The position numbers and the translations under genes are program-made. From positions 62,001 to 126,000 of the forward strand of contig JAOTON010000206.1 in the NCBI GenBank assembly GCA_034440635.1: DNA of 64,000 nt. The letters run 5' to 3'. The notes below the pieces were generated by a model. It did no database searches and was not told the origin of the DNA. It was given only the letters and a program-made list of their open reading frames with translations. Positions 34,394 through 47,225 of the stretch are shown here, piece by piece. The stretch comes from Lepas anatifera (lineage: Eukaryota; Arthropoda; Thecostraca; Lepadidae). Position 1 is the stretch's first letter; the number at the start of each line of letters is the position of its first letter.

Positions 34394-37143
34394 ATAAGAA
34401 AATTAACGTGAGTACCCTATTGAAATAGAATAAATTAAATAAACGAAGAAACTGGAACAAGTTCTTACACCGGTACGTTCCGTGTCACCATTTTTAGTCT
34501 GACGTAACAGTGTGTACCGGGGGCGTTGGTGCCGAGGCGGCTCATGTATCTCGGGTCTGTGACTCTGTCACCTGCCGGTGCCTGCTCCCGGGCGTGTGAT
34601 ATGTCCGGGTGGCATGAGTGTCAGTTCAGTGGCCCCTGGGGGGTGGTGTCGCTCACCTGCGTCCGTGCTGGAGCCCTCTGGGCGACCACCAATCCACGCC
34701 GGGCGACATTAATCGGGCCGCCCCGCCTCAATCCGCTGCCGACCAGCCAGCGCGTGGGACGCGGGGGGGGGCGCCCCTGAACCTTACCGGTGAGAGGGGC
34801 TAAAATGTTAACCGCCAGTTCTTATAAGAAACAGCCTGTCCTGCTAACTATGTTGACACCTATATCTTCCAAACGGTCTGCCTCCGCCTGCCGTAGCCAA
34901 TATCCCCGCCTATGAATTTCTCCCCAGTCTACGCACGTAGTTTTCGTACAGGCAGCTTTGAGGCAAGACTGCTTCCCTTGCCAACCTTTTCCATCAACCA
35001 GAACACGGTTTTAACGGCCCTGCCGGCCTGCAGTGAGCTGCTCAGAGGAGAGCTGGGTCCGGCCACCGCAGTGAACTGGACCGATTATTGCGGCTCCGAC
35101 CTGGCTGGGACCTGGGGGTGGTGCAGGTGGTTCAGTGGGCGCTGCAGCGGGACGGCACGCTGACCCTCTGCCTCACTGTCCAGCGTACCAACTGCTGGTG
35201 CTGCTGCTGCTGGTGCTAGAGGTGGGAGACGCAGACAGTGTTGTGGGACAGGGCCCAGCACAGGCCCCGGCCTGATGTTGTTCTCTTAACCCAGCACCTC
35301 CTGGGCTTTTTTCGTAGGTACCACCGCCGTGGGGGAGTTCTAAGCGCACCACCCTTCCCCCTCCTTCGATTTTGGGAACCACAAGCGATAAGGGAAAAAG
35401 AAACGGTGCTGGAGACGCCTTATCGTCTTCTTCTCTGTAGCCGCATTTGAACCATATCCGCCGAACAATGACGTTTTTAAAGCCATTTAGAAAACCCATT
35501 ATAACTCCGGAACCGTAAGACCTAACACAAACAAAGGACATCAATGTGTTCGTCTTGACGCGAGGATTGGAATGATACATGGTATGACCTTGTAAGTTTA
35601 AATTACGACCTTTTCCTAGGTCAAGGCTAAATAATGACCTTTAAAGGCCATGCTGCATATCATTTGAATCTTTGAGTCATGTTCATTGATACCATGTGTC
35701 TGGTTTCATTCCAAAGACATATAGACGCAAACAATTTCGAAAACCGTGACCTTTGGTGACCTCTGGTGACTTTGGTATTGTCTTGAACTCAAACTGGATG
35801 CCAGCGGGCAGAATTTCCGTTCCAAGAGTTTTTGATTGATGCTTAGAAACATGATCTAGCTATTCTAGAATGCCAGTGACGCCCTGGTTTTGTCAGACTC
35901 GTTTCAGAACAGCGTCACCTTACATGTGTTTAGTTAAGACCGGTGCAAGCCCGGCGCCTGACAGGTACACCTAATTATGCCCGGGAAAGTCCGCTCTAAA
36001 ACAATGTCCGGAGTTATGTGTGAAGGACATCCCCCACAATGTTTCAGGGCGCGCAGGTTTGGTTTCAGCGGGTACCACGGTGCCGGTACCTACCGGTGCA
36101 CCGGTACTCAGTGTGTGAGTAAGCGGGTTGGTCATCGGTGAGGGGTAATATCACGGGTATCTGTCTTCCGGATCCGTTTGCGGGTAGAATTTCAGATATG
36201 CTTCGCTAGTGCCCCGCTTCTCCTTTTTTCTGGAGATGAAGTTTTTGTTTATGGTCACCTAACAGCCACCGTTGTTTCATATTGTTTCAAGTCTGTCCCT
36301 TCCCTTTGCACTGACGTGATCAGTATTCTCGAAAGTCATCGGCACCAAGGCGTCTGTGGGTACCGCGTTGCATTGGACAGACATGTATTCCGGGAGTAGT
36401 CTTTGAGGACTCGCGCCGGACTGACTTCAAATTGAAGTAAGGCCTAGAGGTCAGCACAGGCAACATTTTCCATTCTAAGTCATTCCGCCCCATATGAGTA
36501 CGTCGCGTCAAAGGGCATTCCCAGACAATTCTGCTTGGGAAGGACCGACACCTGCAGCCTGGAAAACGGCAGTATTTTTGGAACATTTGGACAAAATCCT
36601 CCAAGGGGGAAGCTTTGAGGGGCCATGGCCCGGATGACCTCGGTGTGCTGTCAATGGTCCCGTCCCATTCCTTACTAAACAATGTTGTCCCGTCAAACCT
36701 TTTAAACGTTCCTGCAATACGGCTCAAATCACAATTTTTCGGATGGAAACTGGGTAGATGCATGGCCCCGTCTCCCGGTTTTGACGCCCATACACTTCAT
36801 GTATTTGCACCCTATTCCTGTCAGTGGGGGGGGGGTGGGGCGGATTTAGCCCCCTAAGATCTTAAAATCTACCCGTCTGATTTAAAAAATTTAGAGTGGG
36901 GTCGATTTGTGTCATAATGAGATACATTTTCGAAACATTAAATTTCAAAATTCTGAGCAGGGGCATGCAAAATAATCCTTTTTTATTTTACTGTGGTTTT
37001 TAATTACGCATCATTCTTGACCCTTTGGTTTAGCTTTCAACAACAAGTACAAAAATCAAGGACGTATTTGTAGAGAACGATGCAAAATTTGATGTTTTAG
37101 TTATTGAGAATTCAAAACCAAATGACTGTTCCAGGAAAGAATA
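34394..37143. other. No gene recognised; GC-rich tract and TGACC-rich tract
   Basis: Positions 34500-35330 are GC-rich with several overlapping short frames (to 135 codons), none recognisable. Positions 35580-35790 are TGACC/GGTCA-rich like the interior of TTAA elements but without ends. A KpnI-rich cluster of short palindromes lies at 36078-36110. Confidence 0.3.
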
Positions 37144-37145
37144 TA

Positions 37146-39457
37146 AGGCTGGGGGGATCCAGTTGCGCGTAGCTTCCGCCCGCGCTCTCCTTACGCCCGC
37201 GCTGATTTGAGCGGAAGTCAGCGCGTAAGCGATTTGGAGGGATGTTCAGGAGAGAGCAATCGCGCGGAGCTCCGTGCCCGCGGGAATTAGCGCGGTGCAT
37301 GGAGGGCAATCCGAGGCGGCGGTGAATACCTCCGGCGACCTTAGTAAATGGACGTTAACCCGCGCCCCACCGGGGTCCGGCGCCACCTTCGCCCCACCGG
37401 GGGCCATCGATGCCCCCTCTAACACCGAAAATATGGGCGTTAGCGCAAATCTGCAAAGTGCAATAGAAAGCTCGCGTGAATTCAGTAAGAAATTACTTTG
37501 CATGTTTTAGTGCTCAGGTCAATGGTTTGACCTCCAGAGGTCAAATTAGGTCAAGATCGGTTATTTTCACTCAAATATGCAATGATTAAGCAAACTGGTC
37601 ATAACTCTTATGTCATTAGAGCTATTGAGGCCTGGTAAAGTACATTTGATAGGAAATTGCCAGTACTTTTTCCGCTATGTGGAACATAAAGACCTTCCGC
37701 CAGTGGTTTGACCTCCAGAGGTACCTCCAGAGGTCCCCTCGTGACCTAATATGACCTGAGGTCACGAAAGGTCAAAAAGTGACCTTGCCGTATATCAAAT
37801 GAAAGCCAGTGACAAGACAAACACGATGGTGTTTGTTTCACTGCTCTAGCTTAATTAGGTCAAAAGTTAATGTCAAAATACTGTTTTTGACCTCTGGTGA
37901 CCTTGGATGACCTTGGAAAAGTCAAAAGGTAAATATGACCCCTGGGATCCGTGAAAGGGTGTCCAAAAACGCTGTTCTGAGCAGTCTGAGTATTTGCAAT
38001 CATTTTTGTGGCTTTTATATCATGAAACAGGTTTTCCCCATGCTTTTCCATTGGGAGAGGTCGCCTCGTGACCTGACCTCAGGACACGAAATCGAAAAAT
38101 CCCGGATATACACCTTGTAGACCCTGGAGGGGTCATGAAGTGTAGAAAGTTTCAAATCGATCGACTTTGAAATGTAGCTCTTACAGAGGTCTAAAGTTGA
38201 AGTGAGGTGACCTTTGTTGACCTCGTCTGGTGACCTGACCTTGGGTGACCCGGGGAAAAAATTTCAGGGATGATGGGAAAATGATGCAGTGAGAGGTAGA
38301 GCCCTCAACCGCGGTGCTGCGCCTCGTCGTTTTTCTGCTATCCCGGAAAAACCTTAGGGGGGCCATCGATGGCCCCCGGTGGGGCGAGGGTTAAGGCTCA
38401 AATTCCCATAGAATACGGTGCTTTTCTGGCCGTAGTAAACTCGCGTCATAGGTTACAGCCTGCTGACTGCTGAACGGTGTCGGATTTCCTGGCCGACTGT
38501 GGGGGAGGGGATGAGAGGAAGACACGGCCCCGCGCTGGGAGGTGAGGTGATGATGAAAGTGCTGGGATCGGATCAAGAGAAAAGCCTTCACCGTCAACGA
38601 CAATTTATAGGTGGGATTTCCAAATAAATGAGGCATACATGAGAAAACGATATGATTTGGATTACTCCGAATGCGTTTTTATGTTAAGCCTACATCAAGT
38701 CAATTTATCTGGGCAGGACACGGGCTTCACGCAACACACTTTTGCCTCGTTGTACTATGGTGCCATTGGATTGGTCGGAGCACTGGGGGATAGATGAGCT
38801 GGGCAGGCCCCAAAAAGCCTGGCTCGGCGGGCGCATTTAGTGCATTTTCTGCATTCTGCCTATGAATTTGACCCCATTTTCCTTATCTTCCTGCCTTTGA
38901 AACAGCACCAGATATTAAAGAATACTCGCGCTCACAGTTCTCAGGGTGAACTGGGTTATCGCTGGCGTTCCATGCCAGCCACGACGAGACCGGTCGGGGA
39001 CGGTGAGTGGTATGAAACGTGAGATACGTCCTGGGGCGAACAACAATGTTTATTGGAGGGCAGTTAGCATTACGGCTGGTGATCCACTGGCACAGCTGCA
39101 GTGATCTACGTTTCTCTTCGCCTGTGTCTCTTCTGAGGATTTCCCAGTGAGATGTTGGGAGTTTGTGGGCCTCGCTTTTTATTAAAAATACATGTTTTGT
39201 CGAACGCAAGTCATACAACTTGGCTTCACTGACATTTCCAATATCTTTTTATTAATTTAAAAGAATCATACAGGCTTCCGCGCTGCCTTCCGCGCTGTTG
39301 AGAAGACGCGGAAAGTTAGCGCGTAAGACGGTGTTACGACACTACTTCCGCCACAACTTAGCTGCGCGCTGATGGATCCCTCCAAAAGCCGCTGCGCGCT
39401 AACTTACGCCCCCGCGCAGCTGCGCGCTGTCTACCGCGCGTCCGGATCCCCCAGCCT
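37146..39457. mobile_element. 2.3-kb element with AGGCTGGGGGGATCC ends and GCGCGTAAG-rich flanks
   Basis: The left end AGGCTGGGGGGATCC (37146) and right end GGATCCCCCAGCCT (to 39457) are inverted with one base gap. TA sits outside both ends (37144-37145, 39458-39459), a possible TA duplication. The inner 150-200 bp on each side share GCGCGTAAG, GCGGAAGT and CCGCGC words in inverted order. It hosts the complete F2 element at 37359-38390. No transposase frame is visible. Confidence 0.65.
37359..38390. mobile_element. TTAA element F2, complete, 1,032 bp
   Basis: Flanked by TTAA at 37355-37358 and 38391-38394. The ends are CCCGCGCCCCACCGGGG and CCCCCGGTGGGGCGAGGG, each followed inward by a GGGGGCCATCGATG palindrome. 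The interior carries many GGTCA/TGACC words (for example AATGGTTTGACCTCCAGAGG). A second, older copy is at 56169-57182. Confidence 0.9.
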
Positions 39458-39464
39458 TAAGAAA

Positions 39465-41568
39465 TGGCAGATACTGCGTGAAACTGTCTATATCCAGACA
39501 AATGATATGCTGTAAAAATCAAAGACGGATGCAAGAAAGCAAAAAGTGGGGCAACATCCACATTGCCAATGTCTAAATGGCATGAATATATGTTCCCCAG
39601 CTTTTGATGTTTTTCGTATTACCCAAAATTATCGGGGGGTGGGGAAATTTTGAATGCTGTCGCCTTGATTCTATGGATGGATTTTGCTCTCTCCGGTTTT
39701 GGAACCAAATGCATGCCCAATATTTTTGTCCCATTCATTATACCTAGTTCGCTAAAATACGCTTGCACGTGCGTGGAACCCCCTTAAATACAATCCTGAG
39801 CACGCCTATGGCATGTTATATAATATAGAGTTGGGAGTATGATATAGTTACTTTGGTTCCTCCTGGCTGTCCAGTAAGCAGTCTTCGCTCTGGAAAGGTA
39901 CAGTCCAGTTACATACGAATCCCTCCCTCCCATTTTGAATTGATGGAGCCGCCACTCTCAAAATGTGTAAAAAATGGAAATAGACATCACTTGCCATCTT
40001 ATTTTTGATATTCGAACATTCTAACTGAAGAACGCACTGCACACTAAAATGCTCGGTTTGCGAATATATTCGTACTAAATACTGACCCAGAGCTTAGCTG
40101 CTGATATAGATGTTATGCCAAAAATCCCAAATTGCCAATTATGCCAAATTTAAGGGAATCTGCTAAATTTAGTTGAAGGAAAGATCGGCCAGTTTCAAAA
40201 GCCTATCGCAAACTGTTTTGGATATATCTAGGTAAACATTATGGGTAGGCAGAATCTCCCCTGACAGCAATAGCGTTAACCCGCTATTTGACCAATTTTA
40301 CCTTCCCAATTCCCAAAACTGCGGGCGTCACGTAACGATCGGGACCAGCCCCACCTCCCTTGTAACACTCCGTCACGCTATGGCTCACTCCCCCGCCCCC
40401 CAAGCGTTACGGAATTTAGGACGGCCCCTTCTAGAGAAACTTAGATCGTGTTTTAGAAGCGAAGAGGAAGTATTGGGACGAGGCAGAAGTGCAGCAGAAG
40501 TTAATACGCACAGTAAACACTGGCTTTGGGGTTTTACACCTACAACTCCAAACTCCAACAGTTCTCAGAAAGCCTGTTGCTAAGGTTCTCGGAAACCCTA
40601 GAGTTAGTCATAGTAAGCCGGTGTGGTAGTACCTCCGGGAGGTTTACCGCATGCACGTGCAATATCCTTCAAATGAAAAGCTTTGATGTTTCATTGCTAT
40701 TTGCGATCCATTCTGTCAGGAGTTTACTCTTTGTAAAAGCTAAAATGAAATTGAACATGTAGCTATACCTCATCTCAAAAGCACGATGATGATAACGTTT
40801 CGGTTTTTTTAACTATCTGATTAGGATTTGCGCCTGTGTTCTTCATTAAAGTATAGAACAACTTAATATTTTGTACATCCCTGTTTATAGTAAGACCAGG
40901 ATGCCATTGGTAATGTTACAGCCTAATACGCACAGTCCCAGCACAGCTTTGGATAAAAGCAATCCTCCTACTTTGTTGTGGGCGAGCTAAGTCCTAGATT
41001 AAGGATTTGAGTTTTGTATTGTTGTTTGCTTGTGTAACCAAATAGCCTTTATTGCTTCGTTGAACCCTCAATTTTCCTGATGCAGCTTACGGCGGATAAC
41101 ATGGTTTCGCCCTATAGCTCGAAGCTGCATATTGCGTTCGTGGGATCAGAGAAAGGTCAGGAATTATGCCAGTTCCTCAAACTGTGGCACTGTCATCCCT
41201 CCCTTTACGGGTTTAACCCTCGCCTTAGCGTGGGGTCAATTTGATCCCCCATATTTTCTGGAATTGCAGAAAAACGTCTGAAATTTAGCGCTATGCCGTC
41301 CGGGATGTGAGGCCCAATTTTAATTTTGCCCATTTCAGGCAAATCTCAAGTTGGCAATGGATATATGAGGTCATTTCCAAATGCCTGCACGAAGCATTGA
41401 TCGTGTCTCTCGCTGCCTTGTATCTTGGACCATAAATTTGACAAAGACTGTGCCCTTATTTAGGTACAATTTTCAATGCACGTGACTTGATAGTACAATT
41501 AACCCTCTGAGCATGTGAAATGGGCCTGCGACCTCAGGTGACCTCTGGTGACCACGGCAACGCCAGAT
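39465..41568. other. No gene recognised
   Basis: AT-rich, short frames only. A TTAACCCTCGCC start at 41213 looks like the left end of another TTAA element, but no right end could be matched. The LINE at 41569 is inserted at the end of this stretch. Confidence 0.3.
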
Positions 41569-41610
41569 TGTTGTTGTTGTTTTTCTTCCAGGGCTTGGGC
41601 GTGCCAAGCC

Positions 41611-43049
41611 TTAGCCCTCTAGGGGCTCCTTGTGGCGGAGGTATTCGGCGGCCAAGGCCGCCACCACGTCGCCGTCCCTCATCTGCTGCGGTTGAACGTG
41701 GATGTTTCCCAGCAGTCGTAGTCGGGTGCCGGCCAGGCAGGGGCACCGCAGGAGGACATGGGCTGGGGTGTCACCCTCCTCGCGGCAAACAAGGCACCTT
41801 GCCTCTCGACAGTCTGGGTCGCTGCATTTTTCGCAGGACCTTCCTGGACGACGGCCGATCCGGTGAAGGTATTGTTGGGACCGGCCCCAGTGCCCGGCTC
41901 GCAGTTGGTGTACATTCACTGCGGCATCGCGGTCATCTAGGGTCACTGGGGCAGGCATATGGTCCTCCATTATTTCTTTGAAGAAACTGTTGGGCCAGTT
42001 TCGGCGCCATTTCCGGGTGGCGGCGCGTGAGACGGCTTTTGTAATCGTCTTCACGTCGGCGCATACTTGGTCTTGGGGCAGGTCTGCGGCTTCCTTGGCC
42101 AATGTATCAGCCCGTTCATTGTCCTGAAGGCCGCAATGTGCTGGGACCCATTGGAGGTGGATTTCCTGCTGCCGGTCGGTTAGGGTCATCAGCAGTCGCC
42201 AGATTTCGATGCCGAGAGCTGTGGTCTGCTCGGCAGCCCCGCCCGCCAGCATGTCGAGTGCCGCTCGTGAGTCGCAGCAAATGACAACGGGGGTTGTGCC
42301 GGCCTTGTCTGCCGCGTCACGAACGGCTGTGAGGGCCGCTCGGAGGGCGAACAGCTCCGCTCTGGTGCTCGAACACAGTTGCCCGGCTGCCACTTTTACT
42401 TCTAGCGTTTCACCGTTGGGGAATCTGAGGATGGCGCCGCCGCCTCCACGTGAGACGCCTGCGCTGGCAGAGCCGTCTGACCAGACGCGCGTGGCTTGCT
42501 GTGGGAGCGTCGCTAGCTGTGCCTCGGCTGCGCTTCTCCGGACCGGATCTGGGGCGTCGCGTCCTCCACCCACGCCAACGCTGAGGTTGAATTGAACGTT
42601 GGCAGTGGGTTGCCAGGGCGGGATGGGTTCAGAGTCAGCCTCCACGGTGGTCTCAGCGGCTCCGATCAATGTGAGGGCCTCTTCCCCGGTGAAGCGCCAT
42701 CCTGTGGTAGTGAGGCGACGAGGGGCTCTGAATTCTGCAGTAAGGCGGAGCGGATCACTGGCAGGGAGCGCGGCGGCATGTGCTCTCATGCGAGCGGCGA
42801 GGACTTGACGTCGGACTCGGGCGGGTGGTAGCCCAGCTTCCGCCATGAGGGCGTCTCTGGGGGTTCCTCCGGGGCATCCGGTGACTACACGGGCTGCGGC
42901 CCGCAGCTCCTTGTCGATTGTCTCGACATGAGACTCTGACGCAGCTGGGAGCCAAGCGGCGGCACCGTACTCTAAGGCACCCCTTACGTATCCGTTGGCG
43001 ATGGTACGTAGTTGGGGCTCGCGAAGTCCCCAGGTGCGGCCCGTCAGTT
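41611..43049 (-). CDS. LINE ORF, second part after frameshift: RT tail, RNase H, zinc knuckle
   Basis: Homology continues without a break in the shifted frame (ARVVTGCPGGTPRDAL just before the ATG at 42846), so this is the same ORF. Counted from that ATG, RNase H spans about 118-255, with catalytic residues Asp 124 (WSDGSASAG), Glu 164 (STRAELFAL), Asp 192 (CCDSRAAL) and Asp 247 (DNERADTLA), plus His 237 in VPAHCG. It would degrade the RNA strand after cDNA synthesis. A Cys/His cluster follows: CEKC (338-341), CLVC (351-354), HVLLRC (363-368). It stops at 41611-41613. The join could be a simple deletion or, less likely, programmed slippage. Confidence 0.88.
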
Positions 43050-45688
43050 TTTTTCAGTTGGGCTACGCGTGGCTTTACTTTGCGGCGGAGTGTGTTGCAG
43101 TGCTCGCCGAAGTGAAGTAGGCGGTCGAAAGTGACTCCCAGGAGCTTCAGGTGCCGGTCGCCGGTTACCGTTGTTCCGGCCACTTGGAGGCTCAGATTTT
43201 TTGCGTCTTGTGCCCACTGGGACAGGACGAGGGCTTGCGTTTTGTGGCCGGCCACTACCATCTTCCACCGGTACGCCCAACTTGTCATGGCGTCCGCTGC
43301 CTGTTGTGCCCGCTTCTGTGCTGTCTCCAGGCCAGCCCCGCTGCTGAGTGTCGCAGTGTCATCCGCGTACATGTACACGGTGGTACCCGGGATCTCTTGC
43401 AGAGTGGTGATGAGGTCTGCGGCCCAGAGCGTGTAGAGCGTTGGGGCTAGGACCGAGCCCTGAGGGAGTCCGGCTCTGAAGGGGCGTTCGGCGCTGAGAG
43501 CCCCGTTAATCTCCACCCTCGCCCTTCTGTCACGTAGGAACTGGAATATCCATGTGATCATACACTTGGGCAGACCTTGGCGCAGTAGTTTCAGCTTTAG
43601 CATGTTGTGGTCAATCTTATCATAAGCTCGGGCGAAGTCGAAAGCAAGCAGCACGAACCGGTCGGCGTGTCTGCCCTCAATGGGGTGTCGTCCGGACTTG
43701 GGCGGCTTATTCCAGCCGTCCTGGACGGTTTGTATGAGCCTTCCAATGTTGTCTTCCGCGCTGCGGCCACGACGGAAACCGACCTGTTCCGGCGGCACCA
43801 GGTTCAGCTGCTCGGAGAGGTGGCTGAGCCGTGCCCCAATCATCCTCTCTGCCAGTTTCGCCATGTTGCTGGTGAGGGCGATGGGGCGGTAGCTTGTCAC
43901 ATCAGACGGTGGCTTCCCAGCTTTTAGGATGGGGATGATGGTGGCTGACTTCCAGCATCTCGGCACGGCTCCCCGCTCCCACGACAGGTTAACGAGGTGA
44001 AGTATGACGCGTTTGCCAGCTGGGCCGAGGTTTCGCAGGTGTTCAGTGCAGACCTTATCAGGGCCGGGAGCTTTCCTGAGTCGCATTTTTCGCAGCTGTC
44101 GATCCAGTTCGGCCATAGTGAAGGGCTGGCAGGCATCCCGTTTTGTTCCGCCGCAGGTGCAGGGTTCCCGGTTGCGTTGATTGAGTTCCGCCTTGATCTT
44201 CCTGTCCAGCTTCTTCACGCGTAGCTTTTTACTGACCTCCGCGTAGGTTTTGACAAAGTTCTGGGCTTTGCACCTGTCTTCCACGGCTAGCTGACCGCAG
44301 TCACCGTGGATTGCTTGGCCCGGGTTGGCGCTTTGAACCTTGCCTTCCATTTTCCTTAGGATCTTGGATACTCGGCCCAGACTGGTAGGCTTGTTAAGTT
44401 CATTTGAAGCAAATTCCCTGAAGCATTTGGTTTTTGCGCGTTCTTCCGTCTCTGCCGCCCTCCGTTTCGCCGTTTTCCACCGTTCCTTGGCCTCCCGACT
44501 GGGGTTGTGCCTTAGTTCGGCTCTTGCCTGGCGGCGGTCCTTGATCGCAGCTTCCAGCTCCGGGTCGGCCGCCCAGGGCTTGAGGTCAGCCCGTGCTCCC
44601 CGGGGGATTGACTTGGCGCTCTGCTCGGCGATGATGGCGTTTACGCGGTCGGCTAGGGTGTCTGGGGTGAGTTGAGCCATGTGGTTCCGCTCCAGTGTCT
44701 CGAATGCCTCCTCGCTCCCGCTGGCGAAGCTTGGCCAGTCCGCTTTGTGGAAGGCCCATCTGGACTTCCGTATGCGGCGGGGGCGCGCGCCGTTGGTGGT
44801 GAGGTGGATTATCTGCGGTAGGTGATCGCTACCCAGATCTGTGCCGGCGGTCCAGTTGCATTGCGTTGCGAGACTTTGATGGCAGATTGCGACGTCCGGG
44901 GAAGTGGAGGGACCAGAGCCGTAGCTGACGCGGGTGTGAGTGCCGGGGTGGTTAAGCACGGCCCAGTGGTTTGTCTCCACCCAGTCAGCGATTAAGGTGC
45001 CGGTGTGGTCCGGTTCGAGGCAGCTGGAGTCCCACGATGGGTGGTGCCCGTTGACGTCCCCGGCTATGATGGTGCGGTTGTTGTTCGGGAAGTTATCCGT
45101 GGAGAAGCGGTCCTCTCGCTGGTCGTTTTCCGATGTCCGGATTGGTGGGCGATAAATATTGTATATGTCCGTGTACTGGTGACTAGAACTTGAAAGACTT
45201 CGGTTTGTACATGGGATATTTGTACTTTTGGTGCTGAGGTAAATCCGCACTCCACACCACTCGGTGGTGTCATCTAGTGGGCTGAGGGGCGAGTTCTCAA
45301 GGACTGAGAAGTGGATTCCATTGCGGATGAAAATGGCTAGACCACCGCCCTTTGCAGGGCCCCCGTCCCTCCTCCCACGCGCCCTTTTGACGACGACAGC
45401 AGTCTGGTATCCCGGGATGGTGATCGTTGACTGGTGCGCAGGCAGTTGCACCTCCTGAACCACAGCAACGTCCGTCTTCTCACTAGAGAGCCAGCGTTGG
45501 AACTCGGCCTTCTTCGGGCGAAGTCCCTCCGCATTCCAGCAGCAGATCTGCAGGCGGCTTCTGTTCTGACGGTTGAGTCGGTACCGACGGTTCTTGGCGC
45601 GCCGACTGCGCCCACCCAGGGCGCCCCTCCTGCCGCCGTCGATGACGCCCCCACCACTGGCGCGTGTGGAGGGGGCGTTGGTGTTCAT
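43050..45688 (-). CDS. LINE ORF, first part: AP endonuclease and reverse transcriptase
   Basis: From the ATG at 45688, about 880 codons are intact. The first 44 residues are basic. Residues about 45-295 form an AP-like endonuclease: CCWNAEG, VVQEVQLP with metal-binding Glu at 79, IIAGDVNGHHPSWD and GSDHLP with Asp-His at 288-289. It nicks target DNA. Residues 520-860 form the RT: KAPGPDKVC, SYRPIALTS, motif A LAFDFARAYD (Asp 684), motif B GLPQGSVLAPTLY, and YADD at 774-777. A Cys-rich insert (CTCGG) lies near 510. After residue 880 the frame is lost at an A7 run (minus strand); the other frame continues the same protein. Confidence 0.9.
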
Positions 45689-46230
45689 CTAGTTAGGCGG
45701 GCCAGGCCACGCACCGCGTGGTCCCGGGCCCGCTGACTGGGCGTTGAGCGCCGCCCCGCGCAGGAGTAGAAGGTGCAGCAGATGAAGGACGGTGACGCGG
45801 TGATGCGTCGGCCGTCGACGACCCGCCCCCTTGGGAAGCAGGTAGGTTCCGTTTCGCTTCCTCGGTCGCTCGCCACGGTCGAGGAGAGGGCCGGGAGGCC
45901 CCCACGCCGTCCACCACGTGAAGGCGGAACCAGTCGGACAGCCCAACGCCAGATCGTTGTGCCCGGTCGCATGACGGGAAGTGACATGCTTTTGGATCTG
46001 ATGCATAAGTAATACACTATAACGTAATACATAAATCAATAAAGCCTAGGACTTATCTTAAGCGTTCTGTTGCAAATATCATTCTTAAAGAATAACTAAG
46101 GTAGGTTTACCTTGGTGATTTAATACCTGGCCATCTTGGGGGCAAAGATCAAAACCCGAGTTGTCCAATCGCATAAAATGAATTCCTGGTAGTCGGCCAT
46201 CCAGCTTCTATGCATGTTAAAGGCTATTAA

Positions 46231-47225
46231 CGCCCACACTGGAGAGGGGTCTGGCACTGACGCGTCCTGAAGCGGGCTTGGAAGCCCCCACCGGGATCTC
46301 AAAAGCCAGGAAACTTAGAAAAACGTCCGTCTGAGGTTGTCGGGGGCTATGGTAATCTACATAAATTATGCGTGAAAAAGTCGGGTATAAATTAAAAGCG
46401 AAAGATGGTCGCAGATGAAATATCCCAAATAATATTTTCCGAAATTTTGAGTTCTAGATCATTTAAGGTCATTGACCTATGACGTCACAGTATGTTACAT
46501 TCACTTTAATATACGCTATAACCAGTACTATAGCAAATGTTGGGCGAGAAATGAGGATTACCTTGACCCATGGCCTTTGAACTTGATGGTTGACCTTGAC
46601 ACTTCCATTGATTTACATAAGCTCTGTGACGTCGGGCCGTGGCCGGGGCAGCCCAGGACTTTGCTGTCGCTGCGCTCAATACACGCAGCCATGTGTTGTC
46701 CGGCGGGGGCGGCGGCGCTTCACCCTCGAATTTGTAGGGAGCGGGGGCTAAACGTGACCGTGGCGGTGGCAACTGTTTACTTGTGTTTGTTCGTTTGTTC
46801 GTTTTAATCACTGAGTGTTTTTCCATTTCTCCATGTAATATGTCTCGAGAGTCGCTTTGATTGCTTTTAGCTTGTGCGCGAGTCCGCTTTATACGTCGTT
46901 GTATTTTTTTGTGTGAAAAGTTTGTGGCTATACGAATTTATTCTACTTGTACTTGTCAATTTATTCTACTACTACCAGTCATAACATAATATATGTCATA
47001 CTGCGTAACGCGATTTGACCGAAAGGACTGGGTTTAATGACCTTGAAAATTATAGTACGGCCTTGACCGGCTACCATTGACCTTGACCTTCATGTGAGGT
47101 GACCTTCACATATAGTCTCGTTTATATGGCGTTATGAAATCACCGGACATAACATGATGATACAAAGCATGCGAATTTTCCCAAGAATTTGCCTAAGTTT
47201 CGTTGCCATAATATGACCTAATTAA
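46231..47225 (+). mobile_element. TTAA element F3, damaged copy with insertion
   Basis: Starts after TTAA (46227-46230) with CGCCCACACTGGAGAGGGGTC and follows the F3 body (CTATGGTAATCTACATAAATT; TGACCTATGACGTCACAGTATG). About 350 bp of unrelated sequence lies at 46634-46985. F3 homology then resumes and ends near 47225; the right terminus is gone. Confidence 0.7.

Larger units (their letters stand above)
41569..45943 (-). mobile_element. Single-ORF LINE (AP endonuclease, RT, RNase H), Ingi/I-like, full length
   Basis: A 4.4-kb LINE on the minus strand is bounded by an exact 11-bp duplication, CAACGCCAGAT, at 41558-41568 and 45944-45954. The 3' tail is short and AAC-rich (minus strand, 41569-41590). 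The leader of about 255 bp before the ATG at 45688 contains no ORF1. One ORF encodes AP endonuclease, RT, RNase H and a C-terminal zinc knuckle, an order typical of the Ingi/I group; I cannot choose the clade without a tree. The only clear lesion is a one-base frameshift in a 7-T run (43048-43054 on the plus strand). Base composition is GC-rich, unlike its AT-rich surroundings. Confidence 0.88.

Noticed and set aside
34526..35580. Gene in the GC-rich tract with frames of 84-135 codons
   Set aside because: Frames on both strands overlap, none has a recognisable domain, and high GC alone lengthens frames.
41213..41568. Another TTAA element starting TTAACCCTCGCC
   Set aside because: Only a left end is visible; no right end or TTAA partner could be matched across the LINE insertion.
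41611..42846. Independent RNase H gene
   Set aside because: Homology to the LINE RT tail continues upstream of its first ATG in the same frame, so it is the second part of the LINE ORF.
45685..46039. An ORF1 (gag-like) upstream of the LINE ORF
   Set aside because: The frames cross the element boundary set by the 11-bp duplication at 45944-45954 and have no zinc knuckle or coiled coil.
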